Source: JBKBKC01 sp046294265 (lineage in GTDB: Bacteria; Pseudomonadota; Alphaproteobacteria; Rhodobacterales; Rhodobacteraceae). From it: 64,000 bases of DNA. Both the position numbers and the translations under genes were made by a program. The DNA lies in assembly GCA_046294265.1 (NCBI GenBank), contig JBKBKC010000005.1, positions 124,001 to 188,000 on the forward strand. Direction: 5' to 3'. Below are positions 8,348-16,576 of the stretch, one piece after another; within the stretch, counting starts at the first letter, position 1, and every line of letters begins with the position of its first letter. The notes under the pieces are model-generated. The model was not told the DNA's origin and searched no databases. It saw only the letters and a program-made list of their open reading frames with translations.

Positions 8348-9646
8348 CTACTTCTCCGGGATCAACCCCTTCGGGCTGAACCGCAGCACCAGAAGCAGGA
8401 TCACCCCCATGGTCAGCAGCCGCATATGCGCCGCGCTGTCGATCAGGTGGCTCTTGAGCCAGCTGCCCTCCGGCATTCCCGCGGTCATCGCGCCCATCAG
8501 GAACAGGCCCATCGGCTCCACCATCACCCACAGCCACCACACCAGGAACCCGCCCAGCACCGCGCCCCAGTTGTTGCCCGACCCCCCCACGATCACCATC
8601 ACCCAGACCAGAAAGGTGAACCGCAGCGGTTGATAGCTGCCGGGCGTCAGCTGGCTGTCCAGCGTGGTCATCATCGCGCCCGCGATCCCGATCACCGCCG
8701 AGCCGAGGATGAACACCTGCAGATGGCGGCGCGTCACGTCCTTGCCCATGGCCTCGGCCGCAACCTCATTGTCGCGGATGGCGCGCATCATCCGGCCCCA
8801 AGGCGATTTCAAGGCCTTTTCCGACAGCCAGACGATCATCAGCAGCACGATCAGGAAAAGCCCCGCCCAGGCCAGCTTCACCACCAGGCTCGAGGCTGCC
8901 ATCGGCTCCATCCCCCAGCCGCGCGCCCAGTCGATGAAGGCGCCCGAGCGCTGCAGGTCCACCTCATAGGGGACCGGGCGCGGCAGCCCGACCACGTTCT
9001 TGACGCCGCGTGCCAGCCAGTCCTCGTTCTTCAGGACCGCGATCACGATCTCGGCGATCCCCAGCGTGGCGATGGCGAGGTAATCCGAGCGCAGGCCAAG
9101 TGCGGTCTTGCCGATGGCCCAGGCGGCCGCGGCGGCCAGCAGGCCGCCCGCGGGCCAGGACAGAAGCACCGGCAGGCCGAGGCCCCCGAGGTAGCCGGTT
9201 GCTGCCGGGTTCACCGCCTCAACCGCATCGGTCGCCGGGTCGATGATCGTCCGGTAGAGCAGGAACCCGCCCCCGATCACCACCACCATCGCCGCGCCCC
9301 GCAGCCGCCCCGGGGCCATCTTCTGCCACACCAGCGCCGCCGCCAGGACCGAGGCCGCGCCGACGATCAGGCCAAAGGCGATGCCCGGCCCGCCCGCGGC
9401 CCAGCCTTCCGGCACCGGGGCCGCGGACACCAGCACCACCGCCAGCCCCCCCAGCGCCACGAACCCCATGACGCCCACGTTGAAAAGGCCCGCATAGCCC
9501 CACTGGATATTGACCCCCAGCGCCATGATCGACGAGATCAGCGCCATGTTCAGGATCGTCAGCGCGAGGTTCCAGCTCTGGAACATCCCCGTCAGCGCGA
9601 AGAGCGCCGCGACCAGCGCGAACAGCAGGGGAGGGGGCAGTTTCAT
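8348..9646 (-). CDS. livM: Branched-chain amino acid-type ABC transporter permease LivM
   Basis: 432 residues, very hydrophobic, with about nine to ten membrane segments. It begins MKLPPPLLFALVAALFALTG and contains the LivM-type block NIQWGYAGLFNVGVMGFVALGG and the cytoplasmic coupling region MMRAIRDNEVAAEAMGKDV. As in LivM proteins generally, it pairs with LivH to form the inner-membrane pore for amino acids or related small compounds. The start overlaps the livH stop by ATGA (9643-9646), so translation is likely coupled. It is longer than many LivM proteins because of an insert near residues ~75-160 with extra hydrophobic segments. It is the last gene of the operon. Confidence 0.93.
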   Translation of the reverse strand: MKLPPPLLFALVAALFALTGMFQSWNLALTILNMALISSIMALGVNIQWGYAGLFNVGVMGFVALGGLAVVLVSAAPVPEGWAAGGPGIAFGLIVGAASVLAAALVWQKMAPGRLRGAAMVVVIGGGFLLYRTIIDPATDAVEAVNPAATGYLGGLGLPVLLSWPAGGLLAAAAAWAIGKTALGLRSDYLAIATLGIAEIVIAVLKNEDWLARGVKNVVGLPRPVPYEVDLQRSGAFIDWARGWGMEPMAASSLVVKLAWAGLFLIVLLMIVWLSEKALKSPWGRMMRAIRDNEVAAEAMGKDVTRRHLQVFILGSAVIGIAGAMMTTLDSQLTPGSYQPLRFTFLVWVMVIVGGSGNNWGAVLGGFLVWWLWVMVEPMGLFLMGAMTAGMPEGSWLKSHLIDSAAHMRLLTMGVILLLVLRFSPKGLIPEK

Positions 9647-10653
9647 ATCGTTTTCCCCTTGAAGAGGCCCGTCGGCATGAACAAGAGCACGATGATCAGA
9701 ATGGCGAAACTGACCGCGAACTTGTAGTCGGTGCCCATCAGTTGCACCAGGCTATCGGGCGCCAGGCTTTCGGGCAGGGCATGGCCCAGCACCTTTTTCC
9801 AGGCATAGGTCACCATCACCTCGGAAAATGCGATCACGAAGCCGCCCGCGATGGCCCCCAGCGGGCTGCCCAGTCCCCCTACGATGGCCGCGGCAAAGAT
9901 CGGCAGCAGAAGCTGGAAATAGGTGAAAGGGTTGAAGCTTTTGTCCAGGCCATAAAGCACCCCCGCCGTGGTCGCCAGCGCGGCGGTGATGATCCAGGTC
10001 ACCGCCACCACCCGCTCGGGGTTGATGCCCGACAGGAGCGCCAGATCCTCGTTGTCCGAGAATGCCCGCATGGATTTTCCTGTGCGGGTCTTGTTCAGGA
10101 ACCAGAACAGCGCCACCATCGCCACCAGCGCCGTTACCAGCGTCACAACCTGCGTGGTGCGGATCACCAGCGCCTCTTGCAAGCCGGTCGCCTCGCGGAA
10201 CTCGCGCGCCGAGAGAACGAACCGCCCGCCATCCGCGAAATTCTGGTCGCGCACCCCGATGATGAAACGGGTGACGCCGTTCATCACGAACATCACCCCC
10301 AGCGACACGATCACAAGGATGGACGGCGCCGCTTTCTGCTTGCGGTAGAACCGATAAACCACGCGGTCAGTGCCCAGCACAAAGAGCGCCGTGACCGCGA
10401 TGCCGAAGGGCAGGGCAAGAAGCGCCGTGGGCAAGGGGCCAAAGGATACGCCCGCGCCTTGCAACCCCCAGGTCATCAGGATGACGAAGGTTGTCCCCAG
10501 CGCCATGGTGTCGCCATGGGCGAAGTTGGAAAACCGCAGGATGCCATAGACCAGCGTGACCCCCAGCGCCCCCAGCGCAAGTTGCGCACCATAGGCGGTG
10601 GCGGGAATGAAGACGAAGTTCAAAAAGGCCACGAGCGCGTTCAGAAGGTCCAT
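9643..10653 (-). CDS. livH: Branched-chain amino acid-type ABC transporter permease LivH
   Basis: 336 residues from the ATG at 10653 (MDLLNALVAFLNFVFIPATA). That start is chosen because it overlaps the upstream stop as TGATG and because the LivH fold begins there. About eight membrane helices are visible. GILRFSNFAHGDTMALGTTF is the conserved LivH N-terminal block, and MRAFSDNEDLALLSGINPERV is the coupling loop that contacts the ATPases. It forms the translocation pore with LivM. It lies between a small secreted-protein gene and livM, overlapping both, so it belongs to one tightly coupled transcript. Confidence 0.93.
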   Translation of the reverse strand: MDLLNALVAFLNFVFIPATAYGAQLALGALGVTLVYGILRFSNFAHGDTMALGTTFVILMTWGLQGAGVSFGPLPTALLALPFGIAVTALFVLGTDRVVYRFYRKQKAAPSILVIVSLGVMFVMNGVTRFIIGVRDQNFADGGRFVLSAREFREATGLQEALVIRTTQVVTLVTALVAMVALFWFLNKTRTGKSMRAFSDNEDLALLSGINPERVVAVTWIITAALATTAGVLYGLDKSFNPFTYFQLLLPIFAAAIVGGLGSPLGAIAGGFVIAFSEVMVTYAWKKVLGHALPESLAPDSLVQLMGTDYKFAVSFAILIIVLLFMPTGLFKGKTI

Positions 10654-11024
10654 CAGTCCATCCGTCTTTCCATGCAGGTTCCGTAGTGCTGGCTGGGAGC
10701 CAGCTTGCCGTCGATGACGATGTGCCGGCTGTGCACGGCAGCCCCGCCGGCGGTGAAGGTGGTGGACTGGAAGCCACCCGTGGGCAGATGGCTGTGAAAC
10801 GACAGCGCGGCATCGCCCTGCGCGGCCGACACGCCCACACGCGCCTCGCCGTCGATCAGAAACACCTCGCGGCTGTCTCGATCCACCTCGTAAACCAGCC
10901 GCAGCGACCCGTTTCCACAGATCAGGTTCGCGCCGCAGACCTCCGCAAAATCGCAGGTCAGGGCGAACCTGTCGCCAAGGGCGGGGCCACAGGACATTGC
11001 GAGGGCGAGCGCCGCGCGGATCAT
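10653..11024 (-). CDS. Small secreted Cys-containing protein of the liv operon
   Basis: 123 residues, not recognised as a named family. The N-terminus MIRAALALAMSCGPALG looks like a short signal peptide. The mature part (DRFALTCDFAEVCGANLICG...) has four Cys residues and beta-strand-rich sequence, suggesting a small disulfide-bonded periplasmic protein. The start overlaps the stop of the 38-codon gene (ATGA at 11021-11024) and its stop overlaps livH (TGATG), so it is translated as part of the transporter operon. A role in substrate handling or transporter assembly is possible but is inferred from position only. No homolog was identified by eye. Confidence 0.75.
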   Translation of the reverse strand: MIRAALALAMSCGPALGDRFALTCDFAEVCGANLICGNGSLRLVYEVDRDSREVFLIDGEARVGVSAAQGDAALSFHSHLPTGGFQSTTFTAGGAAVHSRHIVIDGKLAPSQHYGTCMERRMD

Positions 11025-11137
11025 CCTGCTGCCTGCACCAGATCAGCCCCGAACGACCCCGAGGCGGCCCAAAGCATGACAACCACCACGATCATGAATA
11101 CCGAGACCATCAGGACGAACTGTTTGCGGCCCTCCAC
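11021..11137 (-). CDS. 38-residue single-pass membrane peptide in the liv operon
   Basis: A GTG-started frame of 38 codons lies exactly in the gap between livF and the small secreted gene. It opens MEGRKQFVLMVSVFMIVVVV, continues MLWAAS and ends ADLVQAAG: a short positively charged head, one strongly hydrophobic helix (~residues 7-26) and a small polar tail. A G-rich run (11145-11151) is a suitable ribosome site, the livF stop is 3 bases upstream, and the TGA overlaps the next ATG (ATGA). The fit to both neighbours and the membrane-like composition argue that it is real. A likely role is a small accessory subunit of the permease complex; that is inference. Confidence 0.7.
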   Translation of the reverse strand: MEGRKQFVLMVSVFMIVVVVMLWAASGSFGADLVQAAG

Positions 11138-11140
11138 CCG

Positions 11141-11851
11141 TCACCCCCCCAGGAACGACCGACGCACTTCGGGGTCGGCCATCAGCGCCTTTCCCGTATC
11201 GGTGAAGCGGTTGGCCCCCTGCACCAGCACATAGCCCTTGTCCGCGATTTCAAGCGCTTGCCGCGCGTTCTGCTCCACCATCAGGATCGAGATGCCGGTG
11301 CGCGCAACCTCTATGATTCGGTCGAAAAGCTCATCCATCACGATCGGGCTGACCCCTGCGGTCGGTTCGTCCAGCATCAGGACCTGCGGCCGGGTCATCA
11401 GCGCGCGGCCTACCGCCACCTGCTGGCGCTGCCCACCAGACAATTCGCCCGCCGCCTGGCGCCGCTTGTCCCGCAGGATGGGGAACAGGTCATAGACCTG
11501 CTCCATCGTGACGCGGATATCGTCGCGGCGCAGGAATGCGCCCATCTCCAGGTTCTCCTCGACCGTCATCGAGGTGAATATGTTCTGCGTCTGCGGCACA
11601 AAGGCCATGCCCTTGGCCACCCGCGCCTGCGGCGACAGGGCCGTGATATCCTCACCCGCCAGCAGCACGCGCCCCTCGCGCAGCCGCAGCATCCCGAACA
11701 CCGCCTTCATCGCGGTGGACTTGCCCGCACCATTCGGGCCTACGATCACCGCGATTTCGCCGGGGTCCACCGCGATGGTGCAGCCATGGAGGATATCGGC
11801 TCCGCCATAGCCGCCGGTCATCGCCTCGCCGATCAGAAAGGGGTCAGACAT
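11141..11851 (-). CDS. livF: Branched-chain amino acid-type ABC transporter ATPase LivF
   Basis: 236 residues, the normal LivF length. Walker A GPNGAGKST near residue 37, signature LSGGQRQQ, Walker B VLMLDEPTAG, and the closing VEQNARQALEIADKGYVL block typical of LivF. It works with LivG to power the LivHM pore at the inner face of the membrane. Its start overlaps the end of livG by 8 bases. The 38-codon membrane peptide follows 3 bases after its stop. Confidence 0.95.
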   Translation of the reverse strand: MSDPFLIGEAMTGGYGGADILHGCTIAVDPGEIAVIVGPNGAGKSTAMKAVFGMLRLREGRVLLAGEDITALSPQARVAKGMAFVPQTQNIFTSMTVEENLEMGAFLRRDDIRVTMEQVYDLFPILRDKRRQAAGELSGGQRQQVAVGRALMTRPQVLMLDEPTAGVSPIVMDELFDRIIEVARTGISILMVEQNARQALEIADKGYVLVQGANRFTDTGKALMADPEVRRSFLGG

Positions 11852-12635
11852 GGAACCCCTCCGCCTTGGCCTTGTTTTTCAGCCCGGTGCCCAGATAGGC
11901 CTCGATCACCCGCTCGTCGTTCTTGACCTCGTCCACGGTGCCCTGCGCCAGAACCTTGCCCTCGGCCATCACGATCACCGGGTCACACAGCCGCCCGATG
12001 AAATCCATGTCATGCTCGATCACGCAGAAGGTATAGCCGCGTTCCTTGTTCAGCCGCACGATTGCATCGCCGATGGTGTTCAGGAGGGTGCGGTTCACGC
12101 CTGCGCCGACCTCGTCCAGAAACACGATCCGGGCGTCCACCATCATCGTGCGCCCCAATTCCAAGAGCTTTTTCTGGCCGCCGGAGATCTGGCTGGCCTT
12201 CTCGTCGGCCAGATGGCTGATGGTCAGGAATTCCAGCACCTCGTCGGCCTTGTCTCGGATGCGCCGCTCTTCCCGTTCGACCACGCCGCGGCGGAACCAC
12301 GCGTTCCACAGGGTTTCCCCCGATTGCGCCGCGGGAACCATCATCAGGTTCTCGCGCACCGTCATCGACCCGAACTCATGCGCGATCTGAAAGGTGCGCA
12401 ACAGCCCCTTGTGGAACAGCTCATGCGGCGGCAGTCCGGTGATGTCCTCGCCCGCCATGGTCACGCGGCCCGATGTGGGCGGCAGCCGCCCAGCCACCAC
12501 ATTGAACAGCGTGGTCTTGCCCGCGCCGTTCGGCCCGATCAGCCCTGTGATCGACCCCGTCTCGATCCGCAGCGATGCTCCGTCCACGGCGCGGAACGCC
12601 CCGAAATGGCGGTGGAGATCCTCGACGACGATCAT
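11844..12635 (-). CDS. livG: Branched-chain amino acid-type ABC transporter ATPase LivG
   Basis: 263 residues with Walker A GPNGAGKTT, signature ISGGQKKLLELG, Walker B IVFLDEVGAGVN and the C-terminal BCA_ABC_TP_C tail (GKVLAQGTVDEVKNDERVIEAYLG) that marks LivG. It forms the ATPase pair with LivF. It is the second gene after livK. The 121-base gap between livK and livG holds a strong hairpin, a common way to make more binding protein than membrane subunits. Confidence 0.95.
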   Translation of the reverse strand: MIVVEDLHRHFGAFRAVDGASLRIETGSITGLIGPNGAGKTTLFNVVAGRLPPTSGRVTMAGEDITGLPPHELFHKGLLRTFQIAHEFGSMTVRENLMMVPAAQSGETLWNAWFRRGVVEREERRIRDKADEVLEFLTISHLADEKASQISGGQKKLLELGRTMMVDARIVFLDEVGAGVNRTLLNTIGDAIVRLNKERGYTFCVIEHDMDFIGRLCDPVIVMAEGKVLAQGTVDEVKNDERVIEAYLGTGLKNKAKAEGFHV

Positions 12636-12699
12636 TCCCTGACGTCTCCCCGTGGGCCCTTCCTCCGTCGCCGGGGTGGCCCTTTGCTTGTTTGACCAC

Positions 12700-12726
12700 G
12701 GCCCGGAGGAGGTTTTCCCCCGGGCC
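12700..12726 (-). terminator. Hairpin between livK and livG (partial terminator or mRNA stabiliser)
   Basis: GGCCCGG and CCGGGCC arms enclose a GGG-AAAA-CCTCC interior, 31 bases after the livK stop. There is no U-run. Its position between the binding-protein gene and the rest of the operon suggests attenuation or protection of the livK message rather than full termination. Confidence 0.45.
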
Positions 12727-12756
12727 GCGCCCGTTGTCAGGTCCGGCAGGACAGCC

Positions 12757-13935
12757 TCAGCGGAACTTCACGGTGACGATCTGGCCGCCCTTGAACTCCA
12801 CCTCGCGGTAGTTGCCCGCACTTTCGCCCGCCCCGATCAGCTCCACGGCCGTGGCGCCGGCATAGTCGATGTCCACGCCCTGCGCGATCAGTTCCAGGGC
12901 GCGGCCCAGCTCGCCCGGCTGGATCGGCTCGCCCGGCGCATTGGCGATCTCCATCACCTTCTGCGTCCATTCGCGGCTGTCCGAGGACCCGGCTGCAGCC
13001 ATCGCCAGCATGATCAGCGCCGCCGCATCATAGCTTTCGGGCGCAAAGGCCGAAGTGCCGTCCCAGCCCGCGGCCGTGGCCATCTGCTGGAACAATTCCG
13101 CACCTGCGCTGTCGGTGCCCGGATACTGGCCAAAGGACGTGGCCAGACCGTCGCCCAGGTCGTCCACGATCTGCTGGCCCACCATGCCGTCGGGCAGCAC
13201 GAAGGTGTCGAAGGCACCCGAGTCGAGGCTGGCCTGGATGATCCCCTTGCCGCCCTTGTCGGTATAGCCCGCAACCACCAGCACCTCGCCACCGGCGGCC
13301 GCAAGCGCACCCACCTCGGCTGAATAGTCGGCCTTGTTGTCCTCATGCGGGGTCGAGATGGTCACGGTGCCACCCGCCGCCTCGAACGCCGCCTGGAAGC
13401 TGTCGGCCAAACCCTTGCCGTAGTCATTGTTGGTGTAGGTCAGCGCCACGGTCTTGAACCCGCGGTCCATGATGTTTTCCGTCATCACCACGCCTTGGCG
13501 GGCATCGGACGGCGCTGTGCGGAAGAACAGCCCGTCATCCTCGGCGGTCGACAGGCCGGGCGAGGTCGCGGAGGGCGAGATCATCCCGATCCCGTTCGGC
13601 CGCGCCACGTTCTGCAGGACAGCCCCGGTGACACCCGAGCAGTCTGCCCCCATGATCGCCTTCACGCCCTCGGCGGTGACAAGGCGCTCGGCGGCGGCGG
13701 TGGCGGCAGCGGCGTCGATGCAGGTCGAATCGCCGCGCACCGCCGAAAAGGTCATCGCGTGCTTCTGGCTCGCGTTGACTTCGGCAATCGCCATCTCGGC
13801 CCCCAGCGCCATGTTCGGGGTGATCGATTCCAGCGGGCCGGTAAAGCCCAGCAGGATGCCGATCTTGACGTCATCGGCCACGGCGGCCCCGGCGAACAAT
13901 GCGGTGGCGGCGGTGGCAAGCAGCAGTTTTTTCAT
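12757..13935 (-). CDS. livK: ABC transporter substrate-binding protein, LivK/LivJ type
   Basis: 392 residues from the ATG at 13935, preceded by GGGAGAG. The signal peptide MKKLLLATAATALFAGAAVA is followed by DDVKIGILLGFTGPLES, the standard opening of Peripla_BP_6 receptors. It is a periplasmic binding protein that hands ligand to LivHM. Ligands of this family range from branched-chain amino acids to amides and aromatic acids. The downstream DMGDH-like gene hints at an N-methylated amino acid, but sequence alone does not settle it. It is the first gene of the operon, with its promoter in the 243-base gap shared with the divergent sugar dehydrogenase; I could not place -35/-10 boxes confidently. 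Confidence 0.93.
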   Translation of the reverse strand: MKKLLLATAATALFAGAAVADDVKIGILLGFTGPLESITPNMALGAEMAIAEVNASQKHAMTFSAVRGDSTCIDAAAATAAAERLVTAEGVKAIMGADCSGVTGAVLQNVARPNGIGMISPSATSPGLSTAEDDGLFFRTAPSDARQGVVMTENIMDRGFKTVALTYTNNDYGKGLADSFQAAFEAAGGTVTISTPHEDNKADYSAEVGALAAAGGEVLVVAGYTDKGGKGIIQASLDSGAFDTFVLPDGMVGQQIVDDLGDGLATSFGQYPGTDSAGAELFQQMATAAGWDGTSAFAPESYDAAALIMLAMAAAGSSDSREWTQKVMEIANAPGEPIQPGELGRALELIAQGVDIDYAGATAVELIGAGESAGNYREVEFKGGQIVTVKFR

Positions 13936-14178
13936 TGAACTCTCCCATGTTGGATCGAAATCCTGTGCTAAACCTAAAGTGCGGCCACAAAAAAGGAAAG
14001 CATTCTCGGCGGCCCGCGCTGCTGATCCGTGGCACGCCGCGCGCAAGCGGCGCGTCCCCCTCCCCCGCGCGCGCATTGCGTCCTGACGCAGAGGTGAGCG
14101 TGCGTGATCCTTCGCCGCTTGCCGTCCGCGCCCCCCCGACGCACCTCTTTTTATGCTTGGCGAAACAGGAGAGGGGCC

Positions 14179-15279
14179 ATGATCCGACCGACCCGCCGCC
14201 AGACCATCGCCCTGATGGTCGCCGCCCTCGCAGCCCCCGCCCTTGTCGGGCACGCGGCGGCCTCGGGCGGAACGATCACGCCCATGGCCTCTGGGCTCGA
14301 CGAACCCTGGGGCCTCGCGTTCCTGCCCGGCGGAGGCTTTGTGGTGACCGAGCGCGGCGGGACCCTGCGCCGTTTTGACGGAGTGGATGCGCGGGGCATC
14401 GTGGTGGAGGGCGTGCCAACCGTGCGCGCCGCAGGGCAGGGGGGCCTTCTCGACGTGATGTTGCCACGCGATTTTGCCACCTCGCGGCGCATCTGGCTGA
14501 CCTACGCGCACCCGGAGGGTAACGGCGCCTCGACCGCGCTGGGGTTTGGCCGCCTTTCATCCGATTTCCGCCGGATCGACGGCTTTACCCGCGTCCATTC
14601 CGGCCCTCCGTCTGGGCGCGGCCAGCATTTCGGAGCGCGCGCGGTCGAAGCGTCGGACGGCTCGGTATTCCTCACCACGGGCGACCGGGGACAGGGCGCG
14701 CTCGCCCAGGATCCCGCGCGCCCCGAAGGCAAGGTGCTGCGCTTCGGCCCCGATGGCCGCCCGATGACCGCCCCGGCCTTTGGCGGGCAAACCGTGGTGC
14801 CGGGCCTGTGGTCGCTCGGCCACCGCAACATCCAGGGGGCGGCGCTCGACGCAGAGGGGCGGCTCTGGACGGTCGAGCACGGCGCGCGCGGCGGCGACGA
14901 GGTGAACCGGCCGCAGGCGGGCCGCAACTACGGCTGGCCGGTGATCAGCTACGGCGTGAACTATAACGGCTCGCCGATCGGCACGGGCACCGCCGCCCCC
15001 GGAATGGAACAGCCCGCGCATTACTGGGACCCGTCAATCGCCCCCTCCGGCCTTGCGATCCACTCGGGACGCGGCATCGCCGCCTGGCGCGGGCATTTCA
15101 TCACCGGCAGCCTCAACGGCGGGTTCCTCTCACGGCTCGACCCTGCGGAAGGCTGGCGCGAAACCCGCATCCAGACGCGCGAGACGCAACGAGTGCGCGA
15201 CGTGCGCGAGGCGCCCGACGGATCGGTCTGGTTCCTGTCGGTCGGGCGCGGTGCCCTATTCCGCCTCACGCCCGCCTGA
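14179..15279 (+). CDS. PQQ-dependent sugar dehydrogenase (soluble GDH-like beta-propeller)
   Basis: 366 residues from the ATG at 14179, preceded by AGGAGAGGGG. The N-terminus MIRPTRRQTIALMVAALAAP resembles a twin-arginine signal (RRQTIAL) ending near HAAA. The mature protein shows the GSDH/PQQ beta-propeller pattern: LDEPWGLAFLPGG, YAHPEGNG, SGPPSGRGQHFGAR, TGDRGQG, GHRNIQGAALDAEG and EHGARGGDEVN, close to aldose sugar dehydrogenases. It probably oxidises aldoses in the periplasm. It is divergent from livK, and no PQQ synthesis gene is in the window. The longer in-frame start at 14104 is rejected because it lacks a ribosome site and would bury the signal. Confidence 0.88.
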   Translation: MIRPTRRQTIALMVAALAAPALVGHAAASGGTITPMASGLDEPWGLAFLPGGGFVVTERGGTLRRFDGVDARGIVVEGVPTVRAAGQGGLLDVMLPRDFATSRRIWLTYAHPEGNGASTALGFGRLSSDFRRIDGFTRVHSGPPSGRGQHFGARAVEASDGSVFLTTGDRGQGALAQDPARPEGKVLRFGPDGRPMTAPAFGGQTVVPGLWSLGHRNIQGAALDAEGRLWTVEHGARGGDEVNRPQAGRNYGWPVISYGVNYNGSPIGTGTAAPGMEQPAHYWDPSIAPSGLAIHSGRGIAAWRGHFITGSLNGGFLSRLDPAEGWRETRIQTRETQRVRDVREAPDGSVWFLSVGRGALFRLTPA

Positions 15280-15302
15280 ACCGAACGTCTCCTGACCCCG
15301 GC

Positions 15303-15390
15303 TTCTTCTGTCGCGAAAAATCCTCTGGGGTTTGTCCATCGGTCCGCCATCGGTTCAGGGGTCGATGGACATGGGGGGCCGACGCCCCCC
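15303..15390 (-). terminator. Hairpin plus GAGGATTTTT element after the GlxA-type regulator
   Basis: On the minus strand, 25 bases beyond the regulator stop, GGGGGGC / GCCCCCC (15373-15390) forms a stem, followed ~43 bases later by CCCCAGAGGATTTTTCGCG and ACAGAAGAAG. The order (stop, GC hairpin, CCCC-GAGGAT-TTT, GACAGAAG) repeats the element after livM. It sits between convergent genes and may serve both. Confidence 0.5.
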
Positions 15391-15415
15391 CGGGGTCACC
15401 GCCTGCGCTACAGTG

Positions 15416-16432
15416 TCAAAAGGACAGCCGCGGCACCGCCACCTGTCCTTGGGTGCCGCGCTCGCGGTAGGGGGTGGTATTATATTGCGCGCGGTAGCAT
15501 TTGGAAAAATGCGACGGGCTCGCGAACCCGCAGGCCAGCGCCACGTTGATCACGCTCATGTCGGTCTGCATCAGCAGATTGCGCGCCTTCTGCAGCCGCA
15601 GTTCCATGTAATATTTTTTCGGGCTGCGGTTCAGGTAGCGGCGGAACAGCCGTTCCAGCTGCCGCGTGCTCATCCCCACCTCCTCGGCCAGGTCCGAGGG
15701 GCTCACCGGCTCCTCGATCATGGCCTCCATCTGCTGGATGACCTGGCTCAGCTTGGGGTGCCGCACGCCGATACGGGTGGGGATCGACAGGCGCTGCGTG
15801 TCCTGGTCGGTGCGGATCTGGCTGTAGATCAGCTGGTCGGCGACGGTGTTGGCGATTTCCTCTCCGTGGTCCTGCGCGATGATCTTCAGCATCAGATCGA
15901 GGCTCGCGATGCCGCCCGCCGTGGTCATCCGGTTGGCGTCGATCACAAAGACCGAACGGGTCAGCCGCACCTCCTCGAAATCCTCGGTGAACCCGTCCTG
16001 GTTCTCCCAGTGGATCGTGGCCTTCCGCCCGTCCAGAAGCCCCGCCTTTGCCACCGCCCAGGCCCCGGTGCACAGGCCCCCCACCGTGGCACCCCGCCGC
16101 GCCTCGCGGCGCAGCCAGTTCAGAATGGGCTTGGTCGCCGCCTTCTGCACGTCGATGCCGCCGCAGACCAGAAGCGTGTCGTCACGGTCGATCTCGTCCA
16201 GACCGATGTCCAGCCGGAACTCCGCGCCGTTGGAGCATGTGACGCTGACCCCGCCCTCGCCCGCCAGCAGCCAGGTGTACAGGTTGCGCCCCGCCACCCT
16301 GTTGGCGATGCGCAAGGGTTCGATGGCCCCGGCAAAGGCCAGCATGGTGAACCTGTCCAAAAGCAGGAACACAAACCGCCGCGGTCCCGCGGGTTTCGCG
16401 GTGGAGGTGGCCTTTTGCGGAGGGGAGGACAT
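15416..16432 (-). CDS. GlxA-family AraC transcriptional regulator
   Basis: 338 residues from the ATG at 16432 (MSSPPQKATS). Residues ~18-185 are a DJ-1/PfpI-like domain with GGLCTGAWAVAKAGLL holding the elbow Cys. Residues ~225-325 hold two AraC helix-turn-helix motifs (DLAEEVGMSTRQLERLFRRY and VALACGFASPSHFSKCYR). The family includes GbdR and CdhR, activators of betaine and carnitine catabolism, so control of the nearby Liv/DMGDH genes is possible though untested. It is divergent from DAHP synthase with 144 bases between. The much longer open frame upstream is antisense to DAHP synthase and is not used. Confidence 0.9.
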   Translation of the reverse strand: MSSPPQKATSTAKPAGPRRFVFLLLDRFTMLAFAGAIEPLRIANRVAGRNLYTWLLAGEGGVSVTCSNGAEFRLDIGLDEIDRDDTLLVCGGIDVQKAATKPILNWLRREARRGATVGGLCTGAWAVAKAGLLDGRKATIHWENQDGFTEDFEEVRLTRSVFVIDANRMTTAGGIASLDLMLKIIAQDHGEEIANTVADQLIYSQIRTDQDTQRLSIPTRIGVRHPKLSQVIQQMEAMIEEPVSPSDLAEEVGMSTRQLERLFRRYLNRSPKKYYMELRLQKARNLLMQTDMSVINVALACGFASPSHFSKCYRAQYNTTPYRERGTQGQVAVPRLSF

Positions 16433-16519
16433 GCCTGCGACCTGTGGGCGTCGTTTTTCGCGATCCAAGGAAACAGGGAATCGGTGCAGACGCAAGGCCC
16501 GTGCCAAGCGCTTTCCAAT

Positions 16520-16548
16520 TTGCACAAGGCAGGCTTTGCCCATATACC
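16520..16548 (+). promoter_or_regulatory. Sigma-70-type promoter for DAHP synthase
   Basis: TTGCAC (16520-16525), 17-base spacer, TATACC (16543-16548), lying 28 bases before the first possible start codon of the DAHP synthase gene. It has good spacing and a near-consensus -35. Confidence 0.55.
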
Positions 16549-16576
16549 CCCGCCGTTGCCGCGAACGGAGGGACGC

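Noticed and set aside
13936..14178. Promoter boxes for livK and the sugar dehydrogenase
   Set aside because: A TTGTGG and AT-rich runs are present, but no pair with acceptable spacing could be set, so none is reported.
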